Origin: Pseudomonadota bacterium
GTDB lineage: Bacteria > Desulfobacterota > Desulfarculia > Desulfarculales > JAHJDS01
Direction of reading: 5' to 3'
Assembly (NCBI GenBank): GCA_018812395.1
Contig: JAHJDS010000060.1
Coordinates: 1-7,360 of the forward strand
Length of the DNA: 7,360 nt
The notes under the pieces are model-generated. The model was not told the DNA's origin and ran no database searches. It saw only the letters and a list, made by a program, of their open reading frames with translations. Position numbers and translations under genes: made by a program. Below are positions 1-5,995 of the stretch, piece after piece; position 1 is the stretch's first letter; each line of letters begins with the position of its first letter.

Positions 1-281
1 AGACCGCGGCCAACGTGCCCCACGTCCAGGGGGGATGCCTGGCCCCGGTCAACCTGCTCCATTCCCTGGGGGCCCAGGCCCTGATCGCCGGCGGGATGGG
101 CATGCGGCCTCTAACCGGCTTCCATTCCGTGGGCATCACCGTTTTTCATCACCAGGGACGCCGCACGGCCAGGGAGGCCGTCGAGTCCCTGATCGCCGGC
201 CAACTGCCCCAGTTCGGCCGGCAGCACACCTGCGGCGGCGGCCAGGACGACCATCACGGCCACGGCGGCTGTCGGCACTGA
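1..281 (+). CDS. NifX/NifB-family (MTH1175-like) metal-cluster-binding protein, 3' part only
   Basis: The gene enters from the left edge in the frame starting at base 3, leaving the last 92 residues and a TGA stop at 279-281. The visible part has the C-terminal half of the dinitrogenase iron-molybdenum cofactor family fold (Nitro_FeMo-Co, as in NifX, the NifB tail and archaeal MTH1175): a GGC-containing turn, then a GGMGMRP loop, then GITVFHH, then an EAVESLIAGQL helix. The protein ends in a Cys/His-rich tail (HTCGGG, then HHGHGGCRH) typical of stand-alone members in anaerobes. In the family these proteins bind Fe-S or Mo-Fe-S clusters; for the stand-alone ones the cargo is usually unknown. 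The stop lies 5 bp before a NifU/IscU-like scaffold gene, which supports a role in cluster assembly or transfer and a shared transcript. The start and promoter lie outside the window. It need not be a nitrogenase gene. Confidence 0.85.
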   Translation, partial: TAANVPHVQGGCLAPVNLLHSLGAQALIAGGMGMRPLTGFHSVGITVFHHQGRRTAREAVESLIAGQLPQFGRQHTCGGGQDDHHGHGGCRH

Positions 282-286
282 TCGCC

Positions 287-841
287 ATGTCCGACGAAGC
301 CAAAGAAATCGCCCTGTTCGCCCAGGCCGACGAGGCCACCATCCGCAGCCTGTTGGAGGGCTCGGGCTACGCCGAAGAGGCCATCCGGTATTATCTCCAG
401 CGTCCCGGCTGGGGGGTCATGGACGACGCCACCCAGGCGTCCCAACTGACCGGCCCCTGCGGCGACACGATGAAGATCTTCCTGAGGCTGTCCGGCGACA
501 CGATCGACGAGGCCCGGATTCAGGTCCTGGGCTGTCCGGGGGCCGTCGCCTCGGCCTGCGCCATGACCCAGATGGTCAGGGGCAAGACCTTGGACCAGGC
601 CCTGGCCCTCAAGGACTCGGACATCGTCCGCGAGATCGTGGACCTGCCCGACACCAAGGCCCACTGCGTCCGGCTGGCGGTCAAGACCCTGCACAAGGCG
701 ATCCTCGAGTACCGGGGCGAGCCGCTGACGGGCAGCCTCAAGGAGGACGCCCGGCGGACCCAAACGCGGGGCTCGGGCTCGGGCGGCTGCAGCGAGTCGT
801 GTCCGGCCAAAGGCGGCGACGGGGAGTGTTCGACCGGCTGA
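287..841 (+). CDS. NifU/IscU-type iron-sulfur cluster assembly scaffold protein
   Basis: A 184-residue protein with the IscU/NifU N-terminal fold, which holds a nascent [2Fe-2S] or [4Fe-4S] cluster and passes it to apoproteins in the cytoplasm. The three cluster-ligand cysteines of the family are visible: Cys58 in TGPCGDTM (followed by the family Asp60), Cys83 in LGCPGAVASA, and Cys127 in KAHCVRL with the adjacent His126. Residues 1-50 form a less conserved N-terminal extension containing YYLQRPGWGVMDDA, as in stand-alone scaffolds of anaerobes. IscU itself is about 128 residues; the extra length here is this extension plus a Gly/Ser-rich tail with three more cysteines (168, 172, 181). No NifU C-terminal domain follows. 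The ATG at 287 is chosen because it starts just before the conserved region and lies 5 bp after the upstream stop. There is no clear Shine-Dalgarno sequence, so translational coupling to the NifX-like gene is likely. Confidence 0.88.
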   Translation: MSDEAKEIALFAQADEATIRSLLEGSGYAEEAIRYYLQRPGWGVMDDATQASQLTGPCGDTMKIFLRLSGDTIDEARIQVLGCPGAVASACAMTQMVRGKTLDQALALKDSDIVREIVDLPDTKAHCVRLAVKTLHKAILEYRGEPLTGSLKEDARRTQTRGSGSGGCSESCPAKGGDGECSTG

Positions 842-842
842 C

Positions 843-882
843 TCCCGGCGGCCAGGCAACTGGTTTTCGACTGAGGCCGGGA
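843..882 (+). terminator. Terminator-like fold after the scaffold gene
   Basis: Directly after the scaffold stop codon, CCAG (852-855) pairs with CTGG (860-863) across a GCAA tetraloop and is followed by TTTT (864-867). This sits inside a perfect 7-bp outer pair, TCCCGGC (843-849) with GCCGGGA (876-882). The short T-run and position between two converging genes fit an intrinsic terminator for the plus strand, but the inner stem is only 4 bp and the T-tract is short. Confidence 0.4.
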
Positions 883-991
883 TTGACTTAAAGCGACGGC
901 TGATTTCCCTAATTAATCCCTGTCATAACGATCATCAAAGTTGAATATCAGGCCGACCCGGCGGACCGGCCGGGGGTGACCGGCGTTGATC

Positions 992-3502
992 CTACTCCCC
1001 GAAAAACGTCTGATTGGCCTCGGCCAGGTCCGGGGCGTCGACGCCGAGCTGGCGGGCGGTGATGTGGGCCGACCGAATCGAGGTCAGGCCCTCGAGCGGC
1101 CGCCCCAGGTTGTCCTCGTAGCGCTGGGCCAGCTTGGCCAGCCGCTCCGGGGTAAGCTCCTCCCGGCGAAAGAGATCGCCCGCGTCCCGGCCGAAGCGGA
1201 CCGACACGCCGCCCAGGCCGACCGAGATCATGGCCGCGGTCCAGACCTCGCTGTGGGCGGCGAACGTCTCCGGTTTGGCTCCCAGGGCCTGGCCCAGCCG
1301 GGCGGCCTCGGCCGACACCCGGGCGACGTAGCTGCCCAGTTCCCGGCGGCCGCTGACCCGGCCGGTCCGCCTCAGGAAGGTCCCCCAGACCACGTAGGCC
1401 TCGACCAGGGCCGCGGCCAGACCGACCCCGACGGGATCGTCCGAGACCCGGACCTGGATCGGCGCCCGGGCGAACAAGTCGGCCAGGGCGTTGGCCTGGG
1501 GCTGGGGCCCGGCCAGGACGAGGACGCCGGGCCGTCCGGTGATCACCTCCTCGGGGCTGATCGTCCCGGCCAGGGTCAGCACCGCCTCGAACCGGCGCTG
1601 GTGCCGGTGGGCCAAGTCCTGGATGATGGCGTAGGGGAGGCGATGGGACTCGGGGTCAAAGCCCCGGGTGGCGACGACGACCGTCGGCGGCCGGTTGGCC
1701 GTCAGCAAGAGCGTCTCGACGGCCGGCTCGAGGTACTGGGGCCCGGTGGCGACGATGACCTCGGTGGCCTTGCGAAAGGCGCTGTCCGTATCAAAGGTGG
1801 CGAAGACGTTCTTGGGCAGCGGCACGTCGGGGAAGGGCCGGGACGGATGCCGGAAGCCCATGACCACCTCCCGGACCGCGGCCCGGGCCCCGGCGCCCTT
1901 GACCACCATCCAGCTCCGGCGGGTTTTCTCGTCCGTGGTCGGGTGGCGCCGGGTGTCGGCGATGAGGTCGACCAACTCCGGACGGGGATCGTACAGGGTG
2001 ACGCTGGCCGAGTGGTAGGCCTTCTCCTCGAGGGCCCGGCCGCCCACCTGCCAGGCCAGGGCGAAACCGAACTGCCCGCCGCCGACGATGACGATGTTCT
2101 CCTTGGCCGAGGGCGAGTACAGCCGGTGATCGCCGTGGGTGGCGTAGAACTGGAGCAGGTTCTCGTTGCGGACGTACACCCGGCGGCGGCGGTGGCGGAA
2201 CCCCACGGCCCGACGCACGCCCAGGCTGCGCAGACCTTCATAAACCGCCACCTCGAGGGGGTTGTGGCGGATGAAGTCCTCGAAGTCCGGGGCCACGCCA
2301 AAGGTCCGGTGGTGGTAGTCCTCGATGGCCTCTTTGGCCTGGGCCGCGGCCTCGACCAGGTCGCTTATCCCCTGGCTCCGGGCCCGGATCAACCCCTGGG
2401 CGGCCAGGTGCGAGGCCATGACCTTCTTGTCCCGGGCGATGGCCTTCATGGACTGCAGGGCCACGTACTCGTCCAGCTCGAGGTCGGAGTTCTCGGCTCG
2501 GCGCATCTCGCTGAGTTCGGACAGCAGCCACGGCCGGCTGTAGGTGCAGTAGGCCCGGCCGTAGATGCCGCGCAGGCCGTCCCGCAGCCCCCGGCGGGGC
2601 CGTCTGAACAGGGCCCCGGCTTTGAAGCCGTACAGCCAACTGAAGGGCCCGCGGCGATTGGCCAGCCCGGCGTCCTCGGGCACCCGGTCGTAGCTGACGG
2701 CCACCGGCTGGATCAAGACGTCCGTCTCGCCGGAGGTGGCCCCCTGCAGGGCGATCAGCCGGCGGGGATAACGCAGCGACCCGTCGCGCGACCGGGCCCC
2801 GCCGGACCAGGCCTCGAGGAAGATGCCCTGCATCTTGCCCATCTCGGCCAGGGTCCGGCAGTAACTGGCCAGGGAGGACATATAACTTTTTGAGGCCCCC
2901 TTGCGGACGACCCGGTAGGAGCCGGTCATCAGCAGCCGCTCCAGGGAGGTCGTGGCCATCATGTTGCTCCCGGCGGCGAACAGCGGCAGGCCCAGGCCCT
3001 CGTGGAACAACACGAAGCCCAGGATCAATTCGTCCAGGTGCGAGGAATGGTTGCTCACGGCGACGATGCCCAGGCCGTTTTTCCGGGCCTCGATCATCTT
3101 CTCGACGTGGGCCGCCTCCCGGCGGTCGGGGGACATGAACATGGCCGTCGGGTTTTGATGGACGAACAGGTGGGCCAGGATGGGAATGACCCCGTAGACG
3201 AAAATCTGATGGACCTGGTGGTCGTACTGGGTGGAGATGAGGCGGGCGTTGGCCCACAGTTCGTCATCCCTGGCCTCGATGCCGCGCCGGCCGGTGTCGA
3301 TCCGGGCCAGCTCGACCGTGCGGGCGACGATTTCCTCCTTATCGGGGAATTCCGGTGGAAGGTGGGGGAGCTGCTCGCGCCACCATCGACCCGGACCCGA
3401 CCAGGAAACACGTTCCAGGAGCCGGACGACATCCAGTTTTCGGCCGGCCTGGACCGCGGGCCAGAGCATGGCCCGCCGCAGGCGGCGCGATAAAGAGGCC
3501 AT
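992..3502 (-). CDS. PlsB-like glycerol-3-phosphate acyltransferase fused to a GpsA-like Rossmann domain
   Basis: An 836-residue protein in two parts. Residues about 85-460 match the GPAT/DHAPAT (PlsB) class, which acylates the sn-1 position of glycerol 3-phosphate at the inner membrane to begin phospholipid synthesis. It has the HX4D catalytic motif (His152, Asp157 in NHSSHLDEL), a block II-like VVRKG around 198-202, a block III-like segment at 228-241 (FLEAW...GARSRDG) and a block IV-like IQPVAVSYDRVPE at 264-276. RNENLLQF near 445-452 resembles the PlsB C-terminal part. Residues about 468-800 resemble NAD-dependent glycerol-3-phosphate dehydrogenase (GpsA): GGGQFGFALA at 474-483 is the GxGxxG loop, and TRGFD, SPEEV and DDPVGVGLAAAL align in order with GpsA motifs. 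However, Arg613 and Val700 stand where GpsA has its catalytic lysines. A GAGG-type ribosome site precedes the ATG at 3502, and a promoter lies upstream. Acyltransferase role likely; dehydrogenase activity doubtful. Confidence 0.82.
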   Translation of the reverse strand: MASLSRRLRRAMLWPAVQAGRKLDVVRLLERVSWSGPGRWWREQLPHLPPEFPDKEEIVARTVELARIDTGRRGIEARDDELWANARLISTQYDHQVHQIFVYGVIPILAHLFVHQNPTAMFMSPDRREAAHVEKMIEARKNGLGIVAVSNHSSHLDELILGFVLFHEGLGLPLFAAGSNMMATTSLERLLMTGSYRVVRKGASKSYMSSLASYCRTLAEMGKMQGIFLEAWSGGARSRDGSLRYPRRLIALQGATSGETDVLIQPVAVSYDRVPEDAGLANRRGPFSWLYGFKAGALFRRPRRGLRDGLRGIYGRAYCTYSRPWLLSELSEMRRAENSDLELDEYVALQSMKAIARDKKVMASHLAAQGLIRARSQGISDLVEAAAQAKEAIEDYHHRTFGVAPDFEDFIRHNPLEVAVYEGLRSLGVRRAVGFRHRRRRVYVRNENLLQFYATHGDHRLYSPSAKENIVIVGGGQFGFALAWQVGGRALEEKAYHSASVTLYDPRPELVDLIADTRRHPTTDEKTRRSWMVVKGAGARAAVREVVMGFRHPSRPFPDVPLPKNVFATFDTDSAFRKATEVIVATGPQYLEPAVETLLLTANRPPTVVVATRGFDPESHRLPYAIIQDLAHRHQRRFEAVLTLAGTISPEEVITGRPGVLVLAGPQPQANALADLFARAPIQVRVSDDPVGVGLAAALVEAYVVWGTFLRRTGRVSGRRELGSYVARVSAEAARLGQALGAKPETFAAHSEVWTAAMISVGLGGVSVRFGRDAGDLFRREELTPERLAKLAQRYEDNLGRPLEGLTSIRSAHITARQLGVDAPDLAEANQTFFGE

Positions 3503-3530
3503 TTGGTCCCCCCTCGGGTTGAGTCACCCA

Positions 3531-3559
3531 ATTCTACTCCGGAGGGGCCCGGTCCGCAA
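3531..3559 (-). promoter_or_regulatory. Sigma70-type promoter of the acyltransferase gene
   Basis: Read on the minus strand: -35 TTGCGG (3559-3554), a 17-bp spacer, and -10 TAGAAT (3536-3531). Transcription would start near 3524, leaving a leader of about 20 nt that contains GAGGGGGG just before the ATG at 3502. The -10 is one base from consensus and the spacing is ideal. Confidence 0.6.
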
Positions 3560-3582
3560 GCGCCCATTGACCCCCCTCCGGA
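3538..3582. repeat. Perfect 10-bp inverted repeat between divergent promoters
   Basis: TCCGGAGGGG at 3538-3547 is repeated in inverted orientation as CCCCTCCGGA at 3573-3582, with arm centres 35 bp apart. Each arm falls in the -35/-10 spacer of one of the two divergent promoters. The layout would suit a regulator operator, or it could be a chance product of a GC-rich region, since TCCGGA is itself a palindrome. Confidence 0.45.
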
Positions 3583-3595
3583 CCCGTGCTAGTCT
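3567..3595 (+). promoter_or_regulatory. Sigma70-type promoter of the rRNA methyltransferase gene
   Basis: -35 TTGACC (3567-3572), a 17-bp spacer, and -10 TAGTCT (3590-3595). The predicted transcription start is about 3601-3603, immediately before a GTG at 3604. The -35 is one base from consensus; the -10 keeps the first T, A and last T. Its -35 lies 7 bp from the -35 of the divergent acyltransferase promoter. Confidence 0.5.
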
Positions 3596-3603
3596 CACAA
3601 GCC

Positions 3604-4776
3604 GTGGATTCCCGGGCAAAACCGCTGCTCCGCCGGATCAAGCGCCACGTTTGGGCGCCGACCCACACCTTCGTGGCCGCCACCGGCCGCGGCGCGGAAG
3701 GGGTTTTGGGGGAGGAACTGTCGGCCCTGGGCCTGGTGGCGGCCTCGGCCGAACCGGGGGCCGTCGAGTTCGAGGGGCGGCTGACCGACCTCTACCGGTG
3801 CAATCTGGAGTCGCGGCTGGCCGAGCGAATCTGGTGGCGCCTCCTGGACTGCCGGGACCGCGGCTCGGGTCATCTGGCGAGCCGACTGGCCGAACTCCCC
3901 TGGGAGGCTCTCCTGGGCCCTGGTTTCGATCTCGAGGTCTCGGTCACCGGCCCCGGCCTGGACCAGGCGGCCCGCCAACGGCTGGCGGCCCTGGTCCAAA
4001 AGTCATACGCCGCCCTTCGCGGGGCCGGGCCGGGCCCGACCGAGGCGCCCCCCCAGCGGTTGCTTCTCCGACGGGCCGAGCGGCGGTGGCGCCTGGGTCT
4101 GGACTCCTCCGGCGAACGCCTGCACCGGCGGGGTTACCGTCTGGACGCGGCCCGGGCCCCGCTCCGGGAGACCCTGGGGGCGGCGGTGCTCACCCTGGCC
4201 GGCTACGGTCCCCTCCGGCCGTTGTGGGACCCCATGTGCGGCTCGGGGACCTTGTTGATCGAGGCGGCTCAGGTCGCCCGGGACATGGCCCCGGGGAGGG
4301 GACGGGCCTTCGCCTTCCAGACCTGGGCCAATTTCCGGGAGGCCACCTGGCGGCACTTAATCAAGAGGGCCGGGGACCGGGTCAGGCCGGCCTGCCCGGC
4401 GCCGATCGTCGGGCTCGATCGTCATCCGGCGGCCGTCCGGGCGACCCAGGACAACGCCCGCCGGGCGGGGGTCGCCGCGGACCTGCGGGTCGGTCGGGGA
4501 GACTTTTTCGACCTCGAACCGATTGGGGGGCCGCCCGGTCTGGTGGTGGTCAACCCGCCCTACGGCCAACGCCTCCGTCTGACCAAGAGTCCGGCCGGTT
4601 TCTATGGCCTCTTGGGCCGGCATTTGCGGCGGTGCTTCCCGGGCTGGCGGGCGGCGGTGCTGGTCCCGGCCCTGGAATTGGCCGGCGCCTTGGCCCTGGG
4701 TTCGGCGGCAAGCCACGTCCTGAAGAGCGGCGGCCGGCGGATATTTCTGGTCACGGCCGACCTGGATCGGGATTAG
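3604..4776 (+). CDS. rlmL: THUMP-domain 23S rRNA guanine-N2 methyltransferase (RlmL/YcbY type)
   Basis: A 390-residue S-adenosylmethionine-dependent RNA methyltransferase of the UPF0020 family. RlmL makes m2G at position 2445 of 23S rRNA in E. coli; the site here is inferred. The order is family-typical: an N-terminal region starting FVAATGRGAEGVL, a THUMP RNA-binding domain at about 64-167, the linker LHRRGYR, then the Rossmann methyltransferase with the SAM-binding DPMCGSGT at 209-216 and the catalytic NPPYG at 317-321. It lacks the RlmK half found in the fused 702-residue E. coli protein, like the shorter proteins of many bacteria. No ATG is available near the start. The in-frame options are GTG 3586, which overlaps the predicted promoter, and GTG 3604, chosen because it follows the predicted transcription start; neither has a Shine-Dalgarno site. 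The gene is single, divergent from the acyltransferase gene, and ends in its own terminator. Confidence 0.85.
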   Translation: MDSRAKPLLRRIKRHVWAPTHTFVAATGRGAEGVLGEELSALGLVAASAEPGAVEFEGRLTDLYRCNLESRLAERIWWRLLDCRDRGSGHLASRLAELPWEALLGPGFDLEVSVTGPGLDQAARQRLAALVQKSYAALRGAGPGPTEAPPQRLLLRRAERRWRLGLDSSGERLHRRGYRLDAARAPLRETLGAAVLTLAGYGPLRPLWDPMCGSGTLLIEAAQVARDMAPGRGRAFAFQTWANFREATWRHLIKRAGDRVRPACPAPIVGLDRHPAAVRATQDNARRAGVAADLRVGRGDFFDLEPIGGPPGLVVVNPPYGQRLRLTKSPAGFYGLLGRHLRRCFPGWRAAVLVPALELAGALALGSAASHVLKSGGRRIFLVTADLDRD

Positions 4777-4792
4777 GGGAACCCGTTTTTTT
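4768..4792 (+). terminator. Intrinsic terminator of the rRNA methyltransferase gene
   Basis: CGGG (4768-4771) pairs with CCCG (4782-4785); after a bulged A, TT (4773-4774) pairs with AA (4780-4781), closing a 5-nt AGGGG loop. Seven T residues follow (4786-4792). The hairpin includes the TAG stop codon. The short stem is offset by a good T-tract. The last two Ts are also the first two bases of the next gene's -35 box. Confidence 0.6.
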
Positions 4793-4819
4793 GACAGACC
4801 GGCGAAGCTGACGTAGAAT
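4791..4819 (+). promoter_or_regulatory. Strong sigma70 promoter of the HD-GYP response regulator gene
   Basis: A consensus -35 TTGACA (4791-4796), a 17-bp spacer, and -10 TAGAAT (4814-4819), one base from consensus. The transcription start would be near 4826, giving a leader of about 50 nt with GGAG (4864-4867) 8 bp before the ATG. The leader is too short for a c-di-GMP riboswitch and shows no such fold. Confidence 0.75.
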
Positions 4820-4875
4820 TGATTACAATCGGGTAAGTGTCGCGACTGCTGAAACCCTGATTTGGAGCGGCCTTC

Positions 4876-5931
4876 ATGTCAGCCCCCGGCGTGGTCTCCG
4901 CCGAACAACCTGCCCCGCTGGACGAAGAGGACGTCATCCTCGTCGTCGACGACGACGGGTCCATCCGGGAACTGATCGCCGACGTCCTGACGGCCAAGGG
5001 CTACACCTGCGCCACCGCCGAATCGGCCGAACAGGCCCTCGAGATGCTGCCCACCCGTAACGTGTCCCTGGTCATCTCGGACATCTACATGTCCGGCATG
5101 ACCGGGGTCGATCTCCTGGCCAAGGTCAGCCGGCTCGACCCGGACCTGCCGGTCATTCTGATCACCGGCATGGCCGACATGGACGCGGCCATCGAGGCCC
5201 TCAAGAAGGGGGCCTATGACTTTCTGACCAAGCCCTTCCACCTGGACAATCTGGCCTTCAGCGCCGCCCGGGGACTGGAAAAGCGGCGCTTCGCCGTGGA
5301 ACGCAAGGCCTATCAGGAGTTCCTGGAGCGGACCGTGGCCAAGCGGACCCAGGATCTCAAGCAGGCCAACCTGGACCTGATCCTGGCCCTGTCCGAGGCC
5401 ATCGAGGCCAAGGACCGGTACACCCGGGGCAACTGCAACCGGGTGCGGGTGATGAGCCAGGCCCTGGGCGCCGCGGTGGGGATGGATGAAAAGTCGCTGG
5501 AAATGCTCGAGTACGCCGCCCTACTGCACGACATCGGCAAGATCGCCGTGCCCGGGAAGATCCTCAACAAGAAGGGACCGCTGACCGTCGAGGAATTCGC
5601 GCTGATCAAGGAGCACCCCCTGGCCGCGGTCAAGATGCTGGGCGAGTTGGCCTTGCTCCGACCGGCCGTCCCGGCCATTCGGGGCCACCACGAACGGCTC
5701 GACGGCCGGGGTTACCCCGACGGCCTCACCGGCGACCGGATTCCCCTCGAGGCCCGGATTCTGTCCGTGCCCGACGCCTTTGACGCCATGACCTCTCAAC
5801 GACCCTACCGGCCGGCCATGCCCGTGGACGCCGCCATGGACGAACTCTGCCTGGGCAAGGGCACCCAGTTCGACCCCCAACTGGTGGACCTGTTCCTGGA
5901 GCACGCCATCTCCCGCAAGCTGAACCTTTGA
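4876..5931 (+). CDS. Response regulator with REC and HD-GYP (c-di-GMP phosphodiesterase-type) domains
   Basis: A 351-residue cytoplasmic two-component regulator. Residues about 19-130 are a receiver domain: acidic Asp25-Asp27, phospho-acceptor Asp69 in VISDIYM, Thr97 in LITG and Lys119 in LTKPF. A helical, probably coiled-coil linker (131-170) leads to an HD-GYP domain (about 171-345), a class that hydrolyses cyclic di-GMP. Visible motifs are EAIEAKDRYTRG (174-185), HD at 218-219 in LLHDIGKIAVP, KEHP with His247, HHE at 271-273, DGRGYP at 276-281 and Asp300 before AFDAMTSQRPYR. The first HD metal-ligand position, normally His in TRGHS/C, is Asn186 here (codon AAC), so activity may be altered. 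The start is supported by GGAG 8 bp upstream and a strong promoter. No kinase adjoins it directly; a PAS sensor gene begins about 520 bp downstream on the same strand and could be a partner. Confidence 0.93.
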   Translation: MSAPGVVSAEQPAPLDEEDVILVVDDDGSIRELIADVLTAKGYTCATAESAEQALEMLPTRNVSLVISDIYMSGMTGVDLLAKVSRLDPDLPVILITGMADMDAAIEALKKGAYDFLTKPFHLDNLAFSAARGLEKRRFAVERKAYQEFLERTVAKRTQDLKQANLDLILALSEAIEAKDRYTRGNCNRVRVMSQALGAAVGMDEKSLEMLEYAALLHDIGKIAVPGKILNKKGPLTVEEFALIKEHPLAAVKMLGELALLRPAVPAIRGHHERLDGRGYPDGLTGDRIPLEARILSVPDAFDAMTSQRPYRPAMPVDAAMDELCLGKGTQFDPQLVDLFLEHAISRKLNL

Positions 5932-5939
5932 CCCGACAG

Positions 5940-5994
5940 GTCCCGGCCCGGCCCAACCTCACTCCGGGAGCCGGGGTCAGGGCTCGGGCCGGAC
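5940..5994. terminator. Long GC hairpin, possible bidirectional terminator
   Basis: GTCC (5940-5943), GGCCCG (5945-5950) and GCCC (5951-5954) pair with GGGC (5980-5983), CGGGCC (5985-5990) and GGAC (5991-5994), giving 14 bp with one bulge on each side and a 25-nt loop. It starts 9 bases after the HD-GYP stop and ends next to the stop of the minus-strand relic, the right place for a terminator between convergent genes. No T-tract follows on either strand, so an intrinsic mechanism is uncertain. Confidence 0.35.
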
Positions 5995-5995
5995 A

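Noticed and set aside
254..859. Minus-strand open frame opposite the scaffold gene
   Set aside because: Shadow frame; the plus-strand frame carries all three scaffold cysteines and the expected gene order.
883..915. TTGACT followed by AT-rich DNA (TAATTA) resembling a promoter
   Set aside because: The gap between the boxes is 21 bp, and no plus-strand gene follows; the converging acyltransferase gene ends just beyond. More likely an AT-rich intergenic remnant.
969..984. GCCGG/CCGGC hairpin as a terminator of the acyltransferase gene
   Set aside because: Only 5 bp in a very GC-rich stretch and no T-tract on the minus strand.
986..2893. Long plus-strand open frame antisense to the acyltransferase gene
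   Set aside because: Its protein is a low-complexity Gly/Pro/Arg/Asp-rich shadow with no motif, explained by the G/C-ending codons of the minus-strand gene, which has clear family motifs.
3231..4811. Long plus-strand open frame over the promoter region and the methyltransferase gene
   Set aside because: It crosses two promoters and both real genes, and encodes Gly/Pro/Arg-rich sequence without domains; the overlapping methyltransferase frame has SAM and NPPY motifs.
4820..4875. c-di-GMP riboswitch in the leader of the HD-GYP gene
   Set aside because: The leader is only about 50 nt and shows no paired helices of the GEMM type.
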